From NCBI GenBank assembly GCA_019247605.1, contig JAFBAS010000152.1, positions 16,142 through 80,141 of the forward strand: a stretch of DNA of 64,000 nt, given 5' to 3'. The translations under genes were made by a program, and so were the position numbers. This document shows, piece after piece, positions 43,480 to 51,545 of this stretch (position 1 is its first letter; each line of letters starts with the position of its first letter). The notes under the pieces were generated by a model. It was not told the origin of the DNA, searched no databases, and saw nothing but the letters and a program-made list of their open reading frames with translations. The stretch comes from Hyphomicrobiales bacterium. Its GTDB lineage: Bacteria; Pseudomonadota; Alphaproteobacteria; Rhizobiales; Beijerinckiaceae.

Positions 43480-43693
43480 CTCCGCAAGCGCGAAATCGCG
43501 ATTTTTATCGCATCGAACAAGCGCGATTATATTCAGCCGCTATTCAGCCCCAATGGGCAATTATGTGCGTCGAATCCTTCGAGTCGCCGGCGAAATTCGC
43601 GGCTCGAGGTGGGGAGGCGGCGCATGGCGTGAGCCGTGTCATCTTGGCTTGATCGGCGCATCGCGCCCAATCGGTCGAAATTGAGGGAGATCC

Positions 43694-44032
43694 ATGAGAA
43701 CTTTGGCAACTACTCTCGTCGCGGCAGGTGCGCTCGGCATCGCGTCCCTCGCATCGACAGCGCCGGCACAGGCGCAATGGCATTGCTGGAACTGCGGCGG
43801 TGCCGTGGCGGCCGGTGTCGTCGGCGGCACCGTGCTCGGCCTCGGCCTCGGTTCGGCGCTCGCCGCACCGCCCTATCAGGGGCCAGGCACGCTCGCGCCT
43901 TATCAGCCCTATCCGCCGCCGGCCTATTACGCGGGGCCTCCGCCGGTCGCCTATGCCTGCCATTACGTGCGTGTGCGCGACTACGACGTCTATGGCAATC
44001 CGATCTTCGTACGCCAGCGCGTGTGCGACTGA
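43694..44032 (+). CDS. Small secreted protein, unknown function
   Basis: Signal peptide MRTLATTLVAAGALGIASLASTAPAQA; Gly-rich and Pro/Tyr-rich segments; followed by terminator. Confidence 0.65.
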   Translation: MRTLATTLVAAGALGIASLASTAPAQAQWHCWNCGGAVAAGVVGGTVLGLGLGSALAAPPYQGPGTLAPYQPYPPPAYYAGPPPVAYACHYVRVRDYDVYGNPIFVRQRVCD

Positions 44033-44056
44033 CCTCAGGCGATTTGCTCTGAACCC

Positions 44057-44096
44057 AGCAAGGGGCGGCCCGGTGCCGCCCCTTGCTGTTTTTGGG
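44057..44096 (+). terminator. Rho-independent terminator
   Basis: AGCAAGGGGCGGCccggtGCCGCCCCTTGCTGTTTTT. Confidence 0.85.
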
Positions 44097-44168
44097 CAAG
44101 AGCAACCAATGCGATAGCGGAAGTGCAATTTGTCAGAAATTCTCGGCAAGGAATCATCGGGCGGGCGC

Positions 44169-44984
44169 ATGACCTCATCTAATTCTACTGGCCCGGTCTT
44201 GTGGGGCATCGACGAACGCGGCGTCGCGAACGTCGTGCTCAACCGGCCCGAGGTCAACAACGCGTATGACGGCGGCCTCGTCGATGGATTGCTGCGCGCC
44301 ACCGATGCGCTGAAGGATATGGCGGGCCTACGGCTCATCGTCATCAGGGGCAATGGCCAGCATTTCCAGGCCGGCGCCGATCTCAAATGGATCGACGCCG
44401 TCGCGAAATCATCCCCCACAGAGAATATCAGCGCCTCGCGCGCGACCGCCGAGGCCGTGCGGCTGCTCAATTCGTCGCCCGTGCCGACGCTCGCCCTCGT
44501 TCAGGGTGGGTGCTTCGGGGGTGGGACAGGGATCATCGCGGCGCGCGACGTGGTCATCGCCGCGGACAACGCGATGTTCTCGATCTCGGAGGTGCGCTGG
44601 GGTTTGACCGCCGCGATCATCCTCCCCCAGCTCATCCGGGGGATTGGGCTTCGGCAATTGCGGCGCTATGCGCTGACCGGCGAGCGTTTCGGAGCCGAGG
44701 AGGCGCGCCGCATTGGCCTCGTCCATGAGGTGGTGGCGCTCTCCGATCTCGAAAATGCGGGTGCCCGAATGATCGATCATTTCCTCGAGAATGGCCCACA
44801 AGCCATAAGCGAGACGAAGGTGCTCGCGCTCGAACTTGCCGGCGCGAGGATCGACGAAAAGGCCTTCGATCGCCTCATCGAGCATCATGCCGCAAAACGC
44901 CAATCGAAGGAGGCTGCCGAAGGGCTCGCTTCTTTCGCGGAAAAGCGTTCGGCGCGGTGGGGCGGCACGGCCAAAATCAGATAG
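44169..44984 (+). CDS. Enoyl-CoA hydratase/isomerase family protein
   Basis: NVVLNRPEVNNAYDGGLVDGLL; GNGQHFQAGADLKWI; QGGCFGGGTGIIAARDVVIAADNAMFSISEVRWGL. Confidence 0.93.
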   Translation: MTSSNSTGPVLWGIDERGVANVVLNRPEVNNAYDGGLVDGLLRATDALKDMAGLRLIVIRGNGQHFQAGADLKWIDAVAKSSPTENISASRATAEAVRLLNSSPVPTLALVQGGCFGGGTGIIAARDVVIAADNAMFSISEVRWGLTAAIILPQLIRGIGLRQLRRYALTGERFGAEEARRIGLVHEVVALSDLENAGARMIDHFLENGPQAISETKVLALELAGARIDEKAFDRLIEHHAAKRQSKEAAEGLASFAEKRSARWGGTAKIR

Positions 44985-45535
44985 GCAGGAACAGCTGCAC
45001 TTAACGCCCACGCCGAAGTCGCGACCGCATCCAAAGCGCTTCTACGGAAATCGGCACGCAAATCGAAAGCGGGATGAAAGCCTTCGACTCGCCGGGATCG
45101 TGTTGGGATCAAATCGGCGCCCGCGAACCGAGAGCGACACCCTCGACATCTCTTCAATCAGCGACTCGACTCGATCACCAAAGTATGACTCAGAGTTCAA
45201 CCACCGATTCGGGCGCGATCTGTTCCGCCCATGTTCCCCCCTTGCGGCACGCCGACCATCATGCTCAGATCATCGCGATGAGGAGGGTGGGCGAGCCGTT
45301 CTCCCGAAAGTTCGGCGGGGGCGTTGCAATTTTGGGCCTCCTGGGTTGCCGGATCTCTGGCTTGCCGGACCTCTGGCTGCTTGCCGGACATGAAGTTTCG
45401 CCCATGTTTTCGCCAAAGGACGATCCCGAAAGGCGCCAAGCTTCGGATTAAACCCTTCGTGAAAAACCAACGGATGGACGGGACAGGCGTGGCGCGCCGG
45501 GTCAATCTTGGCGCCCGCGTTCAGGAACGCGTCGA

Positions 45536-48500
45536 ATGACGATGAACTTCAAGCGCTTTGAGCGTGCCGATCGAGCGAAGGGCGTGACCGCCGTCCTCGG
45601 CCCCACAAACACGGGCAAGACCCATCTTGCGATCGAGCGTATGCTGGCGCATGGCGCGGGCGTGATAGGCCTGCCGCTCAGGCTTCTGGCGCGCGAGGTC
45701 TACGGCCGCGTGGTCGAAAAGGCGGGCGCCGATGCCGTCGCGCTCGTCACCGGCGAGGAGAAGATCAAGCCGCAAAATCCTCGTTATTGGGTGGCGACGG
45801 TCGAAGCCATGCCGCGGGACATCGAGGCGCCGTTCGTCGCCATCGATGAAATCCAGCTCGCGGCCGACCTCGATCGCGGCCATGTGTTCACCGAGCGGCT
45901 CCTCCACGCGCGCGGCGCGCAAGAGACGCTGATTATCGGCTCTTCCGTGGCGCGGCCCCTCGTCGAGCGGCTCTTGTCTGGTGTCAACGTGGTCACCCGA
46001 CCGCGTCTTTCGAAGCTCAGCTTCGCCGGCGAGAAGAAGATCACGAGGCTCCCGCCGCGTTCGGCGATCGTGGCCTTCTCGGTGGAGGAGGTCTACGCGA
46101 TTGCCGAGCTCGTGCGGCGCCAAAAAGGCGGGGCGGCGGTCGTGCTCGGCGCGTTGTCGCCCCGCACCCGCAACGCGCAGGTGGAGTTGTTTCAAGCCGG
46201 TGACGTGGACTATATCGTCGCGACGGACGCGATCGGGATGGGTTTGAACCTCGATGTGGATCACGTCGCCTTCGCGGCCGATCGCAAATTCGACGGCCAC
46301 CGCCATCGCCGCCTCACGCCCGCCGAGATGGGTCAAGTCGCTGGTCGCGCGGGGCGCTATCTTCGCGATGGCACTTTCGGCTCGACAGGGCGTTGCCCGG
46401 CTTTCGAGCCCGATCTCGTGGACGCCTTGGAAAACCATCGCTTCGATGCGCTCGAGTGGTTTCAGTGGCGCAACGGCGATCTCGATTTTTCTTCACTCGA
46501 TGCGCTTCAAGCGAGCCTCAACGCGATGCCGCCCGAGCCCGGCCTGGCGCGCGCGCCGGCCGCCGACGACGTGATTGCGCTCGAAATCGGGGCGCGCGAC
46601 AAAAACGTGCGAGAACGCGCCGCTTCCGCGGCCGAGATCGAGCGGCTTTGGCAGGTTTGCCAATTGCCGGATTACCGCAAGCTCGCGGCGCATGCGCACG
46701 CCGAAATGGTGATCACGCTTTTCGGATTTCTCGCTGGTGGGGGGCGCGTTCCAGACGATTGGTTGAGGCTCCAGATCGCCGCCGTCGACCGCACCGACGG
46801 AGACATCGACACGCTCTCGGCGCGCATCGCGCAAACGCGTACCTGGACATTCGCGGCGAACCGACCCGATTGGCTCACCGATCCCGAGCATTGGCAGGGC
46901 GAGACGCGTCGGGTAGAGGACAGTTTGTCGGACGCTTTGCACGAAAAGCTGGCGCAGCGCTTTGTCGATCGACGCACGAGCGTGCTGATGCGCCGCCTGA
47001 AAGAGAATGCGATGCTGGAAGCCGAGATTACCGCGTCGGGCGACGTGCTCGTCGAGGGTCATGATGCGGGACGCCTGCAGGGCTTCCGCTTCACCTTGTC
47101 GCCCGAAGCGAGCGGGCCTGACGCCAAGGCGCTGCGCGCCGCGGCGCTCAAAGCGCTCTCTCCCGAATTCGAAACGCGAGCGGCGCGCTTCGCGGAAGCC
47201 AAGGACGACGCCATCGTGCTCGCAAGCGACGGCGCCGTGCGCTGGCGCGGCGAGGTCGTCGGCAAGCTCGTCGCGGGTGACGCTGTCCTCAAGCCACGCG
47301 TCGCGGCGCTCGCCGACGAGCACATCTCCTCGCCGGCGCGCGAGAAAATCGACAAGCGCCTCGGTCTGTGGATCGCGGCGCGAGTCGAGAAACTGCTCGG
47401 CCCGCTGTTTGCGCTCGAAAACCCGCCCGATCTCACGGGCGTTGCGCGTGGCATCGCCTATCAGGTGAGCGAGGCGCTCGGCGTCCTCGACCGTTCCCGC
47501 GTCGCGCAAGACATGAGGACGCTCGACCAGGAAAGTCGCGCGAAGCTGCGCGCGCTCGGGGTTCGCTTCGGCGCCTACCACATCTACCTTCCGGCTTTGC
47601 TCAAGCCCTCGCCACGGGCGTTGGCGACACAGCTTTACGCCCTGAAGCATGGCGAGGCCGAGCTCGTCGGGCTCGATTCGATCCTGCAGTTTGCTTCGTC
47701 GGGCCGCACGTCGTTTCCGGCAAATGCGGAAGCTCCAAAAGCGCTCTATCGCGTCGCGGGCTTCAGGCTTTGCGGCGAAAGGGCCGTGCGGGTCGATATT
47801 CTCGAAAGGCTCGCCGATATCATCAGGCCCGCCGTTCAATACCGGCCGGGTATCACCCAGGGAACGCCGCCGCCTGGCGCTGCCGATGGCGACGGCTTTG
47901 TGGTTACCGGACAAATGACGTCGCTTGCCGGCTGCGCCGGTGAGGATTTCTCGGCAATCCTGACCTCTCTCGGATACGTGGCCACGAAGCGCGCCGGTCC
48001 CGCGATCACGGTCACGCTCGCGGCGCCCCCCCAGGCGCAGGCAGCGCCCGATACGGCCTCTGCGAGGACGGAAGCGATCTCGGATGCGGTTTCGGCTTCT
48101 GGCAACATTTCCGATCCTGGCGCGAGCGATGACGAGCCCTTTCTTCCCGGCATCGTTTCCGGAGTGGATGGAACCGGCGGGCCGGTCGCGCCGTCCGGTC
48201 CCGAGCTTGCCGCCTCGTCCCCGATCGGAAACGGGGCCGACGAGAGCCTTGCCTCGGAAACCATCGCTCCCACCGCGCAGTCGGCGGACAACGCGACGGC
48301 GGAGCCCGTTCATGTGGAAGCGGGAAGTGCACGAGCGGAGATGCCGGAGGCAGGAGAAGTCACGTCTGCCGGCGAGGTGTCTTCCGCGGCGAGCGAAAAG
48401 CCCGAGGGGCAAAGCGAGGGCGTGGTGCAAGCCGCGCAGGACGCAGTTACAGCACAGATAGAGCCGGCCGCGGCCGAAAGTGAGATGATCGAGGTTTGGC

Positions 48501-48910
48501 GCCAGCAGCGAGCCGCACATCCCCGACACCGCCATCAGGCACAAGCACAGAGCGCCGGCGAGAGACACGGTCGGCGACAGCACGAGCGTGGCGCGAGCGC
48601 GGGCGGACCGCCGAGCGCCGCGGCAACCGGGGGTTCCGAGAAAGCGGCCCCCGACGACCGGCCTCGCGAAGGAGGGCGGCCTCGACGCCATGAGCGTGCG
48701 GGAGGCGCCGGCCGCCCGCCGCGGAAAGACAAGCGCCATGGCACTCGCCCCGAGCTTGGAGCGGATGGGGCGAAGCATGACGTGGGCGCGCGCACGCTTT
48801 CGGCCAAGCCGCGTCCCGACAAACGGGCGCAAAAGGCGATCGACCCTGACAACCCCTTCGCCAAGCTCATGGCCCTCAAGGCGCAAATGGAGGAGGAGGG
48901 GCAGCGATGA
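45536..48910 (+). CDS. Suv3-like DEAD-type helicase with long low-complexity C-terminus
   Basis: AVLGPTNTGKTHLAIERML; FVAIDEIQLAAD; VATDAIGMGLNLDVDHVAFAADRKFDG; QVAGRAGRYLRDG. Confidence 0.92.
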   Translation: MTMNFKRFERADRAKGVTAVLGPTNTGKTHLAIERMLAHGAGVIGLPLRLLAREVYGRVVEKAGADAVALVTGEEKIKPQNPRYWVATVEAMPRDIEAPFVAIDEIQLAADLDRGHVFTERLLHARGAQETLIIGSSVARPLVERLLSGVNVVTRPRLSKLSFAGEKKITRLPPRSAIVAFSVEEVYAIAELVRRQKGGAAVVLGALSPRTRNAQVELFQAGDVDYIVATDAIGMGLNLDVDHVAFAADRKFDGHRHRRLTPAEMGQVAGRAGRYLRDGTFGSTGRCPAFEPDLVDALENHRFDALEWFQWRNGDLDFSSLDALQASLNAMPPEPGLARAPAADDVIALEIGARDKNVRERAASAAEIERLWQVCQLPDYRKLAAHAHAEMVITLFGFLAGGGRVPDDWLRLQIAAVDRTDGDIDTLSARIAQTRTWTFAANRPDWLTDPEHWQGETRRVEDSLSDALHEKLAQRFVDRRTSVLMRRLKENAMLEAEITASGDVLVEGHDAGRLQGFRFTLSPEASGPDAKALRAAALKALSPEFETRAARFAEAKDDAIVLASDGAVRWRGEVVGKLVAGDAVLKPRVAALADEHISSPAREKIDKRLGLWIAARVEKLLGPLFALENPPDLTGVARGIAYQVSEALGVLDRSRVAQDMRTLDQESRAKLRALGVRFGAYHIYLPALLKPSPRALATQLYALKHGEAELVGLDSILQFASSGRTSFPANAEAPKALYRVAGFRLCGERAVRVDILERLADIIRPAVQYRPGITQGTPPPGAADGDGFVVTGQMTSLAGCAGEDFSAILTSLGYVATKRAGPAITVTLAAPPQAQAAPDTASARTEAISDAVSASGNISDPGASDDEPFLPGIVSGVDGTGGPVAPSGPELAASSPIGNGADESLASETIAPTAQSADNATAEPVHVEAGSARAEMPEAGEVTSAGEVSSAASEKPEGQSEGVVQAAQDAVTAQIEPAAAESEMIEVWRQQRAAHPRHRHQAQAQSAGERHGRRQHERGASAGGPPSAAATGGSEKAAPDDRPREGGRPRRHERAGGAGRPPRKDKRHGTRPELGADGAKHDVGARTLSAKPRPDKRAQKAIDPDNPFAKLMALKAQMEEEGQR

Positions 48911-48927
48911 AGGATGTGAAGCGCTGA

Positions 48928-49206
48928 ATGGCCGAGCTCGGCAGCCAGCGCCTCGACAAATGGCTCGTGGTTGCGCGGTTCGCGCGGACGCGCTCGCTCG
49001 CTCAAACTCTGGTCGAGCAAGGGCATGTGCGGGTGGGCGGCAGGCGCGTGACCGACGGTGCCCGTAAATTGCGTGCGGGCGATGTACTGACCCTCGCACT
49101 CCCGCACGCAACGACCGTGGTGCGCGTCAAATCAGGCGCCGAGAAGCGCGGCTCCTTCACGCTCGCGCGTGAACTTTACGAGGTCATCGGTGGTGAAGGA
49201 AGCTGA
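48928..49206 (+). CDS. S4 domain RNA-binding protein (HslR-like)
   Basis: QRLDKWLVVARFARTRSLAQTLVEQGHVRVGGRRVTDGARKLRAGDVLTL. Confidence 0.9.
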   Translation: MAELGSQRLDKWLVVARFARTRSLAQTLVEQGHVRVGGRRVTDGARKLRAGDVLTLALPHATTVVRVKSGAEKRGSFTLARELYEVIGGEGS

Positions 49207-49332
49207 CACCTTCCTCACATGATCGCCTGCGTGAATTTCACGCGCTTCTACCTATATGCTACCATACGCGCCCTGGCGGCAGCACCTTGACCGTCACGAT
49301 GATGGGCGGGCGCGCGGCCCGAGGAACGGTCG

Positions 49333-50334
49333 ATGTATACGCAGGGTCTAAACAGCATCGACGCACATCCGACATCAGCGGAAGACGCCGAGCGCGAAGC
49401 GCGCTTCCAGGCGCGTATCGATGCCGACGAGAAGATCGAGCCGAACGATTGGATGCCTGCCACCTATCGTCGCACGCTCGTGCGGCAAATCTCCCAGCAC
49501 GCCCATTCCGAGATCGTGGGCATGTTGCCTGAAGGCAATTGGCTCACGAGAGCGCCCAGTTTGAGGCGCAAGGCCGCGCTGCTCGCCAAGGTACAGGACG
49601 AAGGCGGCCACGGCCTTTACCTTTACGCCGCCGCCGAGACGCTCGACGTCACACGCGAGGAGCTTGTCGAGCAGCTTCTTGCGGGCAAGGCGAAGTATTC
49701 CTCCATTTTCAATTATCCGACGCTCACCTGGGCCGATATCGGCGCGATCGGCTGGCTCGTCGATGGCGCCGCGATCATGAACCAGATCCCGCTTTGCCGC
49801 TGCAGCTATGGCCCTTATGCGCGCGCCATGATCCGCATCTGCAAGGAGGAGAGCTTTCACCAGCGCCAAGGATACGAAATCATGTCGACGCTCGCGCGCG
49901 GGACGGCGGAGCAGAAGGCGATGGCGCAAGGCGCGCTCGATCGCTGGTGGTGGCCTTCGCTGATGATGTTCGGCCCATCCGACAAGGAGAGCCAGCATTC
50001 CGACGCTTCGATGCGGTGGAAGATCAAGCGTTTCTCCAATGACGACCTGCGGCAGAAATTCGTGGACGCGACGGTGCCGCAGGGCCATGCCTTGGGCCTC
50101 GTTTTTCCCGATCCCCAGCTGAAATGGAACGAGGCGAGCGGCCATTTCGATTTCGGGCCGATCGATTGGGAAGAATTCCGCCAGGTGCTCGCGGGCAATG
50201 GCCCTTGCTCCAAGGACCGAATGCGGGCGCGGCGCAAAGCTCATGCCGAGGGCGTCTGGGTTCGCGAGGCGGCGCTGGCGCACGCGGCGAAGCGCCGCGC
50301 GGACGAAGAGGCAGCCAAGCTGGCAGCGGAATGA
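49333..50334 (+). CDS. paaA: Phenylacetyl-CoA epoxidase catalytic subunit PaaA
   Basis: [62 protein letters not shown]. Confidence 0.96.
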   Translation: MYTQGLNSIDAHPTSAEDAEREARFQARIDADEKIEPNDWMPATYRRTLVRQISQHAHSEIVGMLPEGNWLTRAPSLRRKAALLAKVQDEGGHGLYLYAAAETLDVTREELVEQLLAGKAKYSSIFNYPTLTWADIGAIGWLVDGAAIMNQIPLCRCSYGPYARAMIRICKEESFHQRQGYEIMSTLARGTAEQKAMAQGALDRWWWPSLMMFGPSDKESQHSDASMRWKIKRFSNDDLRQKFVDATVPQGHALGLVFPDPQLKWNEASGHFDFGPIDWEEFRQVLAGNGPCSKDRMRARRKAHAEGVWVREAALAHAAKRRADEEAAKLAAE

Positions 50335-50386
50335 AGCTCGTGTTGCGAGCTGTTGGGCTTTGATTTCGGAAAACGGGACGTTCGAG

Positions 50387-50674
50387 ATGACAGAAGCGAA
50401 TTGGCCGCTCTTCGAGGTCTTCATCCGCTCGCGCGGAGGCATGAGCCATCGCCATGTCGGATCCCTGCACGCGGTCGATGCGGAAATGGCGCTGCAGAAT
50501 GCCCGCGACGTCTATACCCGGCGCGGAGAGGGGCTGTCGATCTGGGTCGTGGCTTCGAGCGCCATCAAAGCCTCCGATCCGGGCGAGAAGGACATGCTTT
50601 TCGACCCGGCGAATTCGAAAATATACCGGCACCCGACGTTTTACGAAGTCCCTGAAGACGTGGGCAATATGTGA
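50387..50674 (+). CDS. paaB: Phenylacetyl-CoA epoxidase subunit PaaB
   Basis: WPLFEVFIRSRGGMSHRHVGSLHAVDAEMALQNARDVYTRRGEGLSIWVV. Confidence 0.95.
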   Translation: MTEANWPLFEVFIRSRGGMSHRHVGSLHAVDAEMALQNARDVYTRRGEGLSIWVVASSAIKASDPGEKDMLFDPANSKIYRHPTFYEVPEDVGNM

Positions 50675-50678
50675 TGTG

Positions 50679-50694
50679 ACATGTATACACATGT
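50679..50694. promoter_or_regulatory. Possible autoregulatory operator of the degraded vapBC locus
   Basis: Duplicated palindromic half-site ACATGT-atac-ACATGT just upstream of the antitoxin remnant. Confidence 0.3.
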
Positions 50695-50709
50695 TTTTAC
50701 GTTTTCAGC

Positions 50710-50939
50710 ATGAGCAGAATGATTCAAATCCGCAACGTGCCGGATGATTGCATCGGCGGCTCAAGTCTGCCGCGGCGTTGGCCGGGATGTCCTTGTCTGA
50801 CTATTTGCTCGACGGAATTCGCCAGGTGGCGGAACGGCCGACAGTCGATGAGTTGAGGGCACGGCTCCGCAGCCGCGCTAGAACAGTGCCTTCTCTTGCG
50901 ACCGTCGATGCCGTTCGTGCGCAGCGCGATCGGGCGTGA
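50710..50939 (+). pseudogene. VapB/FitA-type antitoxin, one frameshift
   Basis: MSRMIQIRNVPDD in one frame, continuing as LHRRLKSAAALAGMSLSDYLLDGIRQVAERPT in another; one base missing near 50748. Confidence 0.75.
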
Positions 50940-51325
50940 TCGTCGTCGACGCTTCGGCTCTGCTCGAGGTTCTTCTCGGAACTCCCGCAGCCCCAGATGT
51001 GGAAGTCGGTTATTGGTCCTCACCAAAGATTGCACGCGCCTCATTTGATCGATGTTGAAGTCGCGCAAGTCCTTCGGCGCTTGACGACGAAAGGGCAAAT
51101 AGATCACGATCGCGGGGAGATCGCCCTTTTCGACTTGGCGGACTTCCCCTGCGGCGCCATCCTCACGATTTCATTTTGCCGCGAATTTGGGGTTTGCGGC
51201 ACAATCTTACGGCCTATGACGTCGCTTATGTCGCGTTGGCCGAGGCGCTTGACGCCACGCTACTGACCCGCGACCGACGCTTGGCCATGGCCGCCGGGCA
51301 TTACGCACCAATCGAGTTGGTATGA
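50936..51325 (+). pseudogene. VapC-type PIN toxin, at least two frameshifts
   Basis: VIVVDASALLEVLLGTP / LHAPHLIDVEVAQVLRRLTTKGQIDHDRGEIALFDLADFP / RRHPHDFILPRIWGLRHNLTAYDVAYVALAEALDATLLTRDRRLAMAAGHYAPIELV lie in successive frames. Confidence 0.78.
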
Positions 51326-51545
51326 TTCCATCGGGAGATCGGAGGCGGGGATAGCGCAACTTATGTGCCGCTTGCATGAAAGGCGGGCGCGTCATGCCTT
51401 GCCATGAGCGATCGGACGAAGTTTCGGAATATCGCTAGTAGCAAGCGTGGTGGCGAAGGCCCTCGCCAAAAACGTGATCTGTGCTACTTTATGCGTGGGG
51501 CATTGGAGTGAGGCTTTGCACGAGCCATCGACGCAATCCGCGCCC

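Noticed and set aside
46493-49111. 872-aa minus-strand ORF
   Set aside because: Antisense shadow of the Suv3-like helicase; Arg/Ala-rich translation with no motif
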